Positions 1 to 8,048 of a stretch of DNA of 64,000 nucleotides are shown here, in pieces. Position 1 is the stretch's first letter. Every line of letters starts with the position of its first letter. The notes under the pieces are model-generated. The model ran no database searches. It saw only the letters and a list, made by a program, of their open reading frames with translations, and was not told where the DNA came from. The position numbers were made by a program, and so were the translations under genes. Source of the DNA: Nonlabens sp. Hel1_33_55 (GTDB taxonomy: Bacteria; Bacteroidota; Bacteroidia; Flavobacteriales; Flavobacteriaceae); assembly GCF_900101765.1 (NCBI RefSeq), contig NZ_LT627735.1:1652001-1716000 (forward strand), given 5' to 3'.

Positions 1-587
1 GAACTAGAGGCACTCCAGAAATACGCGATCAAGAAGCTGCAGACGCAGCTAAGGTTTTAGGCGTCGAGGTAAGAGAAAATCTAGAATTCGCAGATGGATT
101 TTTTACCAACGACAAGCAACACCAGCTTAAGATTGTTGAGATTATCAGAAAATATCAACCAGAAATTGTGATATGCAACGCGATCGATGACCGTCATCCA
201 GATCATGCAAAAGGATCAGAGTTGACCAGCGTGAGCTGTTTTCTTTCTGGATTACGCAAGATTGAAACAAAAGTGGATGGCAAAGTGCAAGAAGCATGGC
301 GTCCTAAACACGTCTATCACTACATCCAGTGGAAGGATATTAAACCAGATGTGGTAGTCGATATCAGCGGATTTATTGAGACCAAGATAGATAGTGTCAA
401 AGCTTATAAATCACAGTTCTTTGATCCAGATAACAATGAGCCTGCAACACCCATTAGTAGTAACAACTTTTTTGAATCGATACGATACAGAGCTGCTAAC
501 CTAGGCCGACTCATAGGAACCGATCATGCAGAAGGTTTTACCGTTGAGCGCTATCCAGCAGTGGACTCCATCTTTGATTTAATATAA
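1..587 (+). CDS. bshB1: N-acetyl-alpha-D-glucosaminyl L-malate deacetylase, BshB1-like (5' end outside window)
   Basis: This is the C-terminal part of a PIG-L/LmbE family zinc deacetylase. The open frame runs from base 3 without a stop, so the start lies before the window. The visible part begins TRGTPEIRDQEAADAAKVLG, typical of the BshB1 branch, and carries the family motif HPDH (near base 195), whose histidine is a zinc ligand. BshB1 removes the acetyl group from GlcNAc-malate in bacillithiol synthesis in the cytoplasm, a pathway known in many Flavobacteriia. About 195 residues are visible of a usual length near 240. It is followed by tRNA-His. The family is clear; the exact substrate is inferred from similarity to the bacillithiol branch. 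Confidence 0.85.
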   Translation, partial: TRGTPEIRDQEAADAAKVLGVEVRENLEFADGFFTNDKQHQLKIVEIIRKYQPEIVICNAIDDRHPDHAKGSELTSVSCFLSGLRKIETKVDGKVQEAWRPKHVYHYIQWKDIKPDVVVDISGFIETKIDSVKAYKSQFFDPDNNEPATPISSNNFFESIRYRAANLGRLIGTDHAEGFTVERYPAVDSIFDLI

Positions 588-601
588 AACTGCTAAAACT
601 A

Positions 602-631
602 TTTGTCATTTTCAGAAATGCATTAAATTTG
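602..631 (+). promoter_or_regulatory. Bacteroidota-type promoter of tRNA-His
   Basis: TTTG at 602-605 (-33 box) and TAAATTTG at 624-631 (-7 box, consensus TAnnTTTG) lie 18 bp apart and upstream of tRNA-His. The spacing is close to the roughly 19-21 bp usual for Bacteroidota housekeeping promoters. Confidence 0.55.
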
Positions 632-694
632 CATCCGCTTAACGGCTAGTGGTTGAATTCTTGAGATCCACTCTAATAAAACTCACATTGATAT

Positions 695-769
695 GGTGGT
701 TGTAGCTCAGTTGGTTAGAGCGCTGGTTTGTGGTGCCGGAAGTCGCGGGTTCGAGTCCCGTCTTCCACC
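695..769 (+). tRNA. tRNA-His (GTG)
   Basis: The cloverleaf can be drawn by eye: D-arm with GCTCAGTTGGTTAGAGC, anticodon stem CTGGT/GCCGG around a loop whose anticodon GTG is at 730-732, and T-arm with loop TTCGAGT. An extra G at 695 can pair with C769, the G-1:C73 signature of tRNA-His. CCA is not encoded. The acceptor stem shows two apparent U-U oppositions (700-764, 701-763), which is odd but does not change the identity. Confidence 0.92.
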
Positions 770-771
770 CT

Positions 772-803
772 AAAAGGTCTTAGAGAAATCTAGGGCCTTT
801 TTT
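772..803 (+). terminator. Intrinsic terminator after tRNA-His
   Basis: AAAAGGTC and GGCCTTTT form the outer stem, TAGA/TCTA around GAAA the inner stem, followed directly by a run of T residues. Confidence 0.75.
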
Positions 804-894
804 AATGTAGCAAACTTTAAAAATGCAGCGCTTAAAACAGCATTACCGACCTTCGGAATAATCGTATTTAAGTGCATTTTTGTTAGTGAATCGC

Positions 895-1320
895 CTCTTC
901 TCGACACTTCGACCAGCTCGGTGCATCGCTCTCGCTCGAAGCGGCTGGATAAATAGCATTCAAAAGCTGACAGTATTTACTCTTCTCAAAATTCAACTTT
1001 ATTAGCACAAAGTTTGTAAACCAGTATCGAGCGGCAGTCGAGATATGGTTTTATTCAAAAGCATTTCGGGTAATGAATCGCTCCTTCTCGACACTTCGAC
1101 CAGCTCAGTGCATCGCTCTCGCTCGAAGAGGCTTGATTTAAAGATTGCAGAAGCATGGCTAGTATTTACTCTTTTTGGAATTCAAGGTAACTATCACAAA
1201 GTTTGTAGACCAATATCGAGTGTTTCGACTTCGCTCAACATGAACTCCAGTCGAGATATGGTTTTGTTCAAATACCTAAACTTCCTAATAAGAATTTCCC
1301 TTAACACTTCGACAGGATGA
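895..1320. repeat. Repeat cluster A: tandem pair of composite palindromic repeats
   Basis: Two copies of a composite unit lie about 186 bp apart. Each has a left block (TTCTCGACACTTCGACCAGC at 897 and 1086) and a right block with CGAGCGGCAGTCGAGATATG-type sequence (1027-1046; a divergent form with extra bases at 1216-1260). A truncated left-block copy ends the cluster near 1296-1320. The sequence between the blocks is also related in the two copies. The same blocks recur at 36.4-37.3 kb and 41.5-42.1 kb. An open frame at 1045-1320 merely reads through the repeats. The cluster fills most of the gap between tRNA-His and thrC. Confidence 0.8.
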
Positions 1321-1381
1321 GCGTAGCTAATTTGCTCAGAGTAAATATGAATAATACCAATGATGAACCGAGCATAAAAAA

Positions 1382-2665
1382 CTACTCCTCCAACAAAATC
1401 TTCCTCAACTGATCGTAATTATTATCCATACTTAGTTTGTGGAAACCATCAAGCGAAGTTTCCTTTATAACATGATCGGGAACCGCTTTGACAATGATGT
1501 CTTGAAACTTATTGGGGTGCGCTGTTTCTACAAAGATTCCTACTTCGTCAGATTCTAAGCTACGTTCCAGCGCTAACTTCCCTACAGCTCCATGTGGATC
1601 CAATAAATAGCCTGTTTCCTTGATCGTATCTTTCATTTCCTGAACTGTTTCCTCATCTGAGATAGTGGCAGCAGAAATGTGCCCAGACATTGCTTTTAAA
1701 TCTTTGTTATATAAATGAGCCAGTCGTTCATAATTACTAGGATTACCAACATCCATGGCATTTGAAAAAGTCAATACGGATGGTTTTGCTTTGTATTCGC
1801 CAGTTTTCAGGTAATCCGTAAAGGTATCGTTAGCGTTATGTGCAGCAATAAATCTCTTGATAGGTAATCCCATATGCTTTGCTAGTATTCCGGCAGATGC
1901 ATTTCCTAAATTCCCTGATGGAATAGAGACTACTAATGATTTACCATCCAGATTTTTCTTCATCTGCTTATAGGCAAGGAAGTAATAAATCATTTGCGGC
2001 AACAATCGAGCTAGGTTAATAGAATTGGCGCTGGTCAATTCCACTTGCTTTCTCAATTCGCTATCATTAAACGCCTGTTTTACCATACGCTGACAGTCAT
2101 CAAAAGTTCCATCTACTTCAATCGCCTTGATGTTTTTTCCTAGACTGGTCATCTGTCGCTCTTGATAAGGACTGACTTTATCCTTGGGAAAAAGAATCTT
2201 AACATTGACGCCATCGACATCAAAGAATCCGCTGGCGACGGCGCTGCCGGTATCGCCAGACGTGGCGACAAGAATGGTAATTTCTTTATCAGATTTCTTC
2301 TCAAATCTAGATAAACATCGAGACATAAAACGTGCTCCTACATCTTTGAAAGATTCGGTGGGACCGTGGAAAAGTTCCAGCACATACGTGTCTTTCTTAA
2401 TATGTTCTACAGGTGTTGCAAAGTTGATGGCATCCTCAAGAATCCATTGAAGGTCCTCGTCAGATAAGTCTTCTTTGACATAAGGTTTCAAAGCCCTAAA
2501 GGCAATCTCATGATCTGAAAGATTCTCTATGTTCTCAAAAAAGCTGGATGGTAGTTGTGGTATTTCCTCTGGAAAATAGAGCGCTCCGTTTTCGGTTAGA
2601 CCGTTGAGCACTGCTGTTCTGAAACTGACGCGTTCTTCGTTGGGAGTAGTACTTATGAATTTCAT
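1382..2665 (-). CDS. thrC: Threonine synthase
   Basis: This pyridoxal-phosphate enzyme converts O-phosphohomoserine to threonine and phosphate, the last step of threonine synthesis. The 427-residue protein has normal family length. The N-terminal domain with NGALYFPEEIP is typical. The cofactor lysine is in LFHGPTESFKDVGARF (K107), and the phosphate-binding ATSGDTGSAVASGF motif is at about 134-147. It is the last gene of a minus-strand thrA-thrB-thrC operon; only 9 bp separate it from thrB. Downstream (lower coordinates) is repeat cluster A, and I see no clear terminator hairpin. Confidence 0.96.
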   Translation of the reverse strand: MKFISTTPNEERVSFRTAVLNGLTENGALYFPEEIPQLPSSFFENIENLSDHEIAFRALKPYVKEDLSDEDLQWILEDAINFATPVEHIKKDTYVLELFHGPTESFKDVGARFMSRCLSRFEKKSDKEITILVATSGDTGSAVASGFFDVDGVNVKILFPKDKVSPYQERQMTSLGKNIKAIEVDGTFDDCQRMVKQAFNDSELRKQVELTSANSINLARLLPQMIYYFLAYKQMKKNLDGKSLVVSIPSGNLGNASAGILAKHMGLPIKRFIAAHNANDTFTDYLKTGEYKAKPSVLTFSNAMDVGNPSNYERLAHLYNKDLKAMSGHISAATISDEETVQEMKDTIKETGYLLDPHGAVGKLALERSLESDEVGIFVETAHPNKFQDIIVKAVPDHVIKETSLDGFHKLSMDNNYDQLRKILLEE

Positions 2666-2674
2666 GATTGGATT

Positions 2675-3601
2675 TTAAAGAATGGTCGCGCCGCTGTCGG
2701 CATTGATTGGGCTGATATAGATTTTGAAATCTACGTCTGTTTTTGAATAGATCTCTTCTAGGGTTGTTTTGATGGTTTCGGTCATTTGCTGGCCTTTCAC
2801 GATGGTAAATACTGAAGGTCCAGAACCTGAGATCCCAAAAGCCAACGCTCCTTTTCCAAGAACAGCTTGCTTCATCTCGTCAAATTTAGGGATCAACATA
2901 CTGCGCATGGGTTCGATAATGACATCCTTCATGGCTGCCTTAAAAAGATCCATGTCCTGTAGATACAAGCTCGCTACAAAAGAGCCCATATATCCTATTT
3001 GCTGACTGGCAGTTTTTACCGCCATCGTTTCTTTCAAAATGCTTCGGGATTCTGATGTTTTTACCACGATTTGCGGATAAAGCAACACAGCATAGAGATC
3101 TGGCAGAATTGGGAGTGATATAAAATCTGTCTTGTCACTGGCTTTTTGCATCACCATACCACCTATAATGGATGGCGCCACATTATCCACATGTGGACTT
3201 CCGCAAGCTGCTTTCTCGCCTTGAGCTGCAAAATAGACCAATTGCTTATTGGTGAACGGTTTACCCAACAACTCATTGTAGGCAAATGCCGCCGCTGCGC
3301 TGCTCGCACTACTGGAACCAAGTCCACTACCTGATGCAAACCCTTTTTTTATATGAATATCGACACCCGTAAAATCATTGAGCTGCTCCTGCATGCACCG
3401 CACCACGACGGAGCAACAATTTCTTGACGCTTCTTTAGGCAGGTCTGCACCGTTCTCTATATCAGTGATAACGTTGGATTCGGTTTGATTGAAGCTCATC
3501 GTCACCTCATCGCCAATTCCTTGCAGAGCAACTCCTAGGAAGTCAAAGCCCACATTGAAATTGGCTATTGTTGCGGGTGCAAATGCCGTTACCTTTTTCA
3601 T
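2675..3601 (-). CDS. thrB: Homoserine kinase
   Basis: GHMP-family kinase that phosphorylates homoserine with ATP, supplying the substrate of ThrC. The 308-residue protein carries the ATP-binding GHMP loop GFASGSGLGSSSASSA at about residues 87-102 and the C-terminal GISGSGPSVFTI motif. Its ATG overlaps the thrA stop codon by 4 bp (ATGA arrangement), so translation is probably coupled. The thrABC order is the standard one for the fused-AK/HSD type. Confidence 0.96.
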   Translation of the reverse strand: MKKVTAFAPATIANFNVGFDFLGVALQGIGDEVTMSFNQTESNVITDIENGADLPKEASRNCCSVVVRCMQEQLNDFTGVDIHIKKGFASGSGLGSSSASSAAAAFAYNELLGKPFTNKQLVYFAAQGEKAACGSPHVDNVAPSIIGGMVMQKASDKTDFISLPILPDLYAVLLYPQIVVKTSESRSILKETMAVKTASQQIGYMGSFVASLYLQDMDLFKAAMKDVIIEPMRSMLIPKFDEMKQAVLGKGALAFGISGSGPSVFTIVKGQQMTETIKTTLEEIYSKTDVDFKIYISPINADSGATIL

Positions 3602-6036
3602 GATTTTCTGTTGAAGATGAGCATCAAATCTGCAAAAACTCCGCTGGCCGTTACCTCTGCTCCTGCACCAGCACCTTTGATAACGAGTGGCTCGTCCACA
3701 TATCTTGACGTATTCAAAGCAATCACGTTGTCTTTCCCTTCAAGGTTATAAAATGGGCTGTGCGATGGCACTTCCTGCAAGGCGACTGACATGTTCCCGT
3801 TGTTTAACGATGCAACCACTTTAAGTTTGCACGCTTTCGCGAAAGCGGAATCATAAATAGCCTTAAAGTGCGATTCATGCTTCAACAACTCCTCAAAAAG
3901 AATGTCATTACTAGCTGCATTCTCGCAAGGTTCTGGCAAAAAGCTCTTGTAGGTAATATCACTGATCTCGCGGTTCAATCCAGATTCTCTGGACAGGATC
4001 AAGATCTTGCGCATCACGTCCAGACCACTCAAATCAATTAACGGATCTGGCTCTGTGTAGCCTTCATTCATCGCCAGTTTCACAACATCTGCAAAAGGTT
4101 TTGACCCATCATATTCATTGAATATAAAGTTGAGGCTACCAGAAATAACGGCCTCGATCTTGTGGATACGGTCACCACTGATGATAAGGTCTTGGATAGT
4201 TTTTATTACAGGCAATGCCGCACCAACAGAGGTCTCGTACTTGAAATCGCAGTTGTATTCTCGCGCGCTGTTGTTGAGATCCTCAAACAATTCCTGAGAG
4301 CTGCTGCAGGCGATCTTGTTACAGGTCACCACAGAAATGCTTTTCTTGAGGAGCGGCAAGTAACCATCACTCACAATGGCAGAGGCCGTCATGTCAAGAA
4401 AAACACTGTTTGATAAATTCTGATCAACAATTTCCTTCAAGAAGTTCTCGTAAGAGCCGTAGTCTGTTCCAGTTTCTTTAATTGATTTTAGGTCTTGTGT
4501 GGACAAACCATCGTTACTGTTGAAGAGCATCTTGCGACTGTTTGCCGCACCGCAAATTTTTAAATTGAGATTGTAATCTTCCAATAACGCCTTGCGCTGA
4601 TTATCCAATATTTCCAGAAACTCGCCACCAACATTCCCTACACCGGCGATAAATATGTGCACATTCTTAACAGGTTTTGAGAAGAATCTCTCGTGTATCA
4701 CGTTCAGCGCCTTAGTCTCGTCTTTCTTGTCAATGACAATAGATATATTGCGCTCACTGGCACCTTGAGCGATGGCAACGACATTGATACCGTTTTCACC
4801 GATCGCACTGAAAATATGGCCACACAAACCAACTTTGGACTTCATTTTATCACCGACCAGTGCGATGATGCAATGATCCATGGAGACTCTCGCCTCATTG
4901 AATTGCTGTTTGGCAATTTCTTCTGCAAATCGGTTATCGAGAAGTGTTTTTGCGATGGTTGCTTTGCTCTGATCGATTCCAAGGCCTATGCTTTGTTCAG
5001 AACAGCTCTGGGTAATCAATACAATATTGATGTCATTGTCTTCCAAAACTTGGAATACCTGACGAGCACTTCCCTTACGACCTGACAACCCAACTCCTGA
5101 CACAGTGATCATGGCGATATTTGCTAGAGAAGAAACTCCCTGAATCTTGTGTAAGTCTGATTTATTCTGGTCGCTGATGTGGGTTCCCAGTTGATCTGGC
5201 GCACCCGTATTTTTAAGATACAACGGTATCTTTTTGTTGCGCAACGGTATCACCGATGGTGGGTACAAAACCTTAGCGCCAAAGTAGGCCATCTCAAAAG
5301 CCTCTTCATAACTTAGATTCTCAATAGCGATCGTTTGCTTCACCTTTCTAGGGTCTGCGCTCTGGACTCCATTCACATCACTCCATATCTCAACGGATGA
5401 GGCATTCAATACATTTCCTAAAATTGCTGCACTGTAATCACTACCACCACGACCTAAAGTTACGACCTCACCTTTTTCATTAGATCCAATGAAACCACCC
5501 ATGATATAATTGGAATTTTTGATCAGTGCATTAGCTTGAACTTCCGTTTTTTCAAAGTCTACAACTGTATTTAAATAATCTTCATCTCCAGCGATAATTT
5601 TGGTAGCGTCTAACAATTCGATAGACATTCCTTGAGCGGTCAAATACTTATGCACCACAAAGGAAGATAAACGTTCACCAAAACTCAGAATCAACGCTCT
5701 AGTCCTATTGGAAAGTTCCTGTAGTGTAAAAACAGATGAACAAATATTTTCTAGTTGATTGCACTTTTTCTGAATTTCAACGAGAACTTCGGTCTGTTGC
5801 TTGTCAGTGAAATAATCCTGAATATGAGATACGTGTCTATCCTTAAATTCTTTTAACAACGCAGTTGGTTCTTCCTTTAGGGAATGAGCTGCGATGGATT
5901 CCAACAAGTTTGTTATCCCAGAAAATGCAGATACAATTAGTACAAAGGATTCTGATTTTGAGTCAGCTATACTCTTAAGTTGGTTGAGGTTGGCTGGTGA
6001 AGAAACGCTAGTTCCTCCGAATTTTAATACGATCAT
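3598..6036 (-). CDS. thrA: Bifunctional aspartokinase / homoserine dehydrogenase I
   Basis: The 812-residue fusion catalyses the first and third steps of threonine synthesis. The N-terminal kinase starts MIVLKFGGTSVSS and contains the GRGGSDYSA substrate loop; two ACT regulatory segments follow (around 315-460, with VSGVGLSGRKGSARQVF and GLCGHIFSAIGENGINV). The C-terminal homoserine dehydrogenase has the NAD(P)-binding FIAGVGNVGGEF motif and catalytic-region sequence EGYTEPDPLIDLSGLDV. A perfect CGCTTTCGCGAAAGCG palindrome (3832-3847) encodes AFAKA near residue 730. An Ile/Thr-rich leader peptide lies just upstream, so attenuation in addition to ACT feedback is likely. Confidence 0.96.
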   Translation of the reverse strand: MIVLKFGGTSVSSPANLNQLKSIADSKSESFVLIVSAFSGITNLLESIAAHSLKEEPTALLKEFKDRHVSHIQDYFTDKQQTEVLVEIQKKCNQLENICSSVFTLQELSNRTRALILSFGERLSSFVVHKYLTAQGMSIELLDATKIIAGDEDYLNTVVDFEKTEVQANALIKNSNYIMGGFIGSNEKGEVVTLGRGGSDYSAAILGNVLNASSVEIWSDVNGVQSADPRKVKQTIAIENLSYEEAFEMAYFGAKVLYPPSVIPLRNKKIPLYLKNTGAPDQLGTHISDQNKSDLHKIQGVSSLANIAMITVSGVGLSGRKGSARQVFQVLEDNDINIVLITQSCSEQSIGLGIDQSKATIAKTLLDNRFAEEIAKQQFNEARVSMDHCIIALVGDKMKSKVGLCGHIFSAIGENGINVVAIAQGASERNISIVIDKKDETKALNVIHERFFSKPVKNVHIFIAGVGNVGGEFLEILDNQRKALLEDYNLNLKICGAANSRKMLFNSNDGLSTQDLKSIKETGTDYGSYENFLKEIVDQNLSNSVFLDMTASAIVSDGYLPLLKKSISVVTCNKIACSSSQELFEDLNNSAREYNCDFKYETSVGAALPVIKTIQDLIISGDRIHKIEAVISGSLNFIFNEYDGSKPFADVVKLAMNEGYTEPDPLIDLSGLDVMRKILILSRESGLNREISDITYKSFLPEPCENAASNDILFEELLKHESHFKAIYDSAFAKACKLKVVASLNNGNMSVALQEVPSHSPFYNLEGKDNVIALNTSRYVDEPLVIKGAGAGAEVTASGVFADLMLIFNRKS
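3832..3847. repeat. 16-bp palindrome, perfect copy in thrA
   Basis: Exact CGCTTTCGCGAAAGCG, read as AFAKA by thrA. Confidence 0.95.
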
Positions 6037-6115
6037 GGGTTGGTTTTATGGAAATGGTATATGTTATTCCTGTTATAGAAATAGAAGCCTGATGTGATAT
6101 GTAGATAGATAACCC

Positions 6116-6193
6116 TTAACGGGTAATAATAGAAATACGTCCGCCGGTAGCTAACGTATTTGCAATAGAAGAAATGATTTGCACTATTATCAT
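6116..6193 (-). CDS. Candidate threonine-operon leader peptide
   Basis: A 25-codon frame starts with ATG at 6193 and stops with TAA at 6116, about 80 bp before thrA on the same strand. It begins MIIVQIISSIANTLATGGR and ends ISIITR, giving 8 isoleucines and 3 threonines in 25 residues. This is the composition expected of a leader peptide that senses threonyl- and isoleucyl-tRNA charging, as in thrL of enterobacteria. Hairpin-forming sequence overlaps and follows it. The call rests on composition, size and position; I know of no homologue to compare it with. Confidence 0.6.
   Translation of the reverse strand: MIIVQIISSIANTLATGGRISIITR
6133..6161 (-). promoter_or_regulatory. Hairpin inside the thr leader
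   Basis: AAATACGT and ACGTATTT form a perfect 8-bp stem with a 13-base loop, within the leader-peptide frame. A smaller stem ACCC/GGGT overlaps the leader stop codon (6110-6124). These could form the alternating structures of an attenuator, although no long U-run follows. Confidence 0.45.
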
Positions 6194-6198
6194 AGTTT

Positions 6199-6206
6199 CA
6201 AATGTA
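6199..6206 (-). promoter_or_regulatory. -7 box upstream of the thr leader
   Basis: Read on the minus strand this is TACATTTG, a match to TAnnTTTG, ending five bases before the leader ATG. No convincing -33 TTTG is seen at the usual distance. Confidence 0.45.
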
Positions 6207-6567
6207 TACAATTGCATTGAATTGACATTTTTTTAACTAGAAAAATTGAAATCTGATGTTTTGGTTACGAAAACGTTGTAGTTGAGTGGTTAAAATTCGT
6301 TTAAATCCAGTCCGATTACACCATAAAATCGACGAAACACATAGGTTGAGGCCACTACTTATCAACAGATCAAGTATTAATTTTTAAAGCATAAATAACT
6401 CTATATCAACATCTCAAATAGTCCTAAAAACTATTTTGTTACTGGTTTACCAGAGGTTAACTTTTCTTTATGATATCTTTTGTTTGCAATCAGGCGGGAT
6501 AGTTCTCTAGTTTTAAAAATCTCGAGATAACCATTTTAAATCAAATTAATCCCTAATTATTTTAAAC
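6207..6567. other. Intergenic region between divergent thr operon and metallopeptidase
   Basis: AT-rich and without a credible open frame, tRNA or repeat. It should hold the promoter of the downstream metallopeptidase gene; I see only loose TTTG-rich matches around 6476-6490. Confidence 0.5.
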
Positions 6568-7410
6568 ATGAAAAACTCCCTATTAAAAATAACGTTCATA
6601 GGACTTTCCGCTTGTGCCCTACTTTTCACATCATGTGAAAGCGAAGAAAGCTTTGAACAAGTAGAACAAAATGCAGAACTAACAAAAGCCAAGGCATTTG
6701 CTGAAGAAATAGGCTATCATCCAGATGACATCAAAATAGATGAGTTTCTATTACCTGATGGATCTACAGAAGAAAGAATCTTTATTGAAGATGATATTGC
6801 ATTACAAGCTTCAGATTTCTATGCGTTAGAAAATATGAATACGTTTGCAAAGCAATACCGTACTAATAACCTAGTCACAGGTACAAATCGTACAATTGAC
6901 GTTATAGGTTTTACTGGTGGCGGTGGACAAGGTCTAACCAATACGCAGCGTACAGCGTTGCAATGGGCCGTTGACAATTATAACAGATTGAGCGGTGTAA
7001 CTCTAACCTTTAGATTAACATTTGGTACCGCATATCAAGATAAGGATATGGTAATTTACCGTAACCCAAGTAATAGTGGTGCTGGTGGATCTGCAGGATT
7101 CCCATCTAATGGTCGACCTAACAAGTTTGTACAATTATATGCTGGTATGGACGCTTATGACACTAATGTCAATGAGCACGTTATCACTCACGAGATTGGA
7201 CACTCCATAGGTTTCCGTCATACAGACTACTTTTCACGCGCCTCTTGTGGCGACAACGTGAATGAAGGTGATGGTGGTGTAGGCGCTATTAGAGTTGCTG
7301 GAACACCTAGTGGTTACGATGCAACCTCTGTAATGTTATCTTGTTTCAGTTCTGGTGAGGATGGAGAATTTGGTAGCAACGATATTATTGCATTGCAAAA
7401 TATGTACTAG
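6568..7410 (+). CDS. M57-type HEIGH zinc metallopeptidase lipoprotein
   Basis: A 280-residue protein with a lipoprotein signal: hydrophobic stretch then lipobox LLFTSC, cysteine at 23. The C-terminal domain has the zinc-binding THEIGHSIGFRHTD motif (H208, E209, H212, H218), an HExxHxxGxxH signature of the metzincin-like kind found in Pfam family Peptidase_M57 (dual-action HEIGH metallopeptidase). The preceding region with many glycines (GFTGGGGQ; SNSGAGGSAGFPS) also fits that family. It is likely anchored to the outer membrane or exported. Substrate unknown. It stands alone and ends at a hairpin terminator shared with apt. Confidence 0.85.
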   Translation: MKNSLLKITFIGLSACALLFTSCESEESFEQVEQNAELTKAKAFAEEIGYHPDDIKIDEFLLPDGSTEERIFIEDDIALQASDFYALENMNTFAKQYRTNNLVTGTNRTIDVIGFTGGGGQGLTNTQRTALQWAVDNYNRLSGVTLTFRLTFGTAYQDKDMVIYRNPSNSGAGGSAGFPSNGRPNKFVQLYAGMDAYDTNVNEHVITHEIGHSIGFRHTDYFSRASCGDNVNEGDGGVGAIRVAGTPSGYDATSVMLSCFSSGEDGEFGSNDIIALQNMY

Positions 7411-7431
7411 AGTTCCACTGAAAATTTTAAG

Positions 7432-7464
7432 AAAGCCTCGATATCAAATGATATCGAGACTTTT
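7432..7464. terminator. Bidirectional terminator between the metallopeptidase gene and apt
   Basis: CTCGATATC and GATATCGAG form a 9-bp stem around AAAT, flanked by A-rich sequence on the left and TTTT on the right, so it can serve both convergent genes. Confidence 0.8.
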
Positions 7465-7469
7465 AATTT

Positions 7470-7991
7470 TTAATAATGCAAAACACTAAACACATCCAGT
7501 TCTCCCAATTGTTCCTTGCCTTTTAAAAAGTCTAGCTCCATGATAAAATTAGCTCCAATAATTTCACCGCCTATACTATTGATAAGCTTTACGGCGGCAC
7601 CTGCAGTTCCACCAGTGGCTAGAACATCGTCATGTAATAACACTTTACTTCCTTTAGGAATGGAATCCTTTTGAATTTCAATACTATCCGTACCATACTC
7701 AAGATCGTAAGAGAACTTCTCTATACTTCCAGGCAGTTTGCCAGGCTTGCGCAGCATCACAAATGAAGCGTTCAGTGCATTGGCGATTAAGGTACCAAAC
7801 AAAAAGCCACGCGCTTCAATGCCTACGACAACATCAATGGTTTGATCTTTATAGTGTGATACTATGGCAGCGGTCATTGCTGTTCTCGCTTTCGCGGAAG
7901 CGAGCAAAGGAGAAATATCCTTGAACACGATTCCGTCTTTTGGAAAATCAGGTACATCGCGTATAAGTTCTTTTAAACTCTGTTTAGTCAT
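7470..7991 (-). CDS. apt: Adenine phosphoribosyltransferase
   Basis: Purine salvage enzyme making AMP from adenine and PRPP in the cytoplasm. With the ATG at 7991 the protein is 173 residues, the family's usual size; a longer frame to 8063 would overlap the divergent neighbour's start and adds no conserved sequence. Features are the start MTKQSLKELIRDVPDFPKDG, GIEARGFLFG in the middle and the PRPP-binding loop VLLHDDVLATGGTA (about 117-130). A one-mismatch copy of the dispersed palindrome (7887-7902) lies in codons for the ASAKART segment near residue 32. Confidence 0.95.
   Translation of the reverse strand: MTKQSLKELIRDVPDFPKDGIVFKDISPLLASAKARTAMTAAIVSHYKDQTIDVVVGIEARGFLFGTLIANALNASFVMLRKPGKLPGSIEKFSYDLEYGTDSIEIQKDSIPKGSKVLLHDDVLATGGTAGAAVKLINSIGGEIIGANFIMELDFLKGKEQLGELDVFSVLHY
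7887..7902. repeat. 16-bp palindrome, 15/16 copy in apt
   Basis: CGCTTTCGCGGAAGCG, one mismatch from the consensus, inside apt. Confidence 0.85.
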
Positions 7992-8048
7992 TGTAGTAAG
8001 ATGTAAAAGTGCGAAGTTTAGGGAAGTTTTTAATTCAACCAACTTTTT

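Noticed and set aside
1045..1320. Open frame of 91 codons within repeat cluster A
   Set aside because: It reads straight through palindromic repeats and has no protein-like features.
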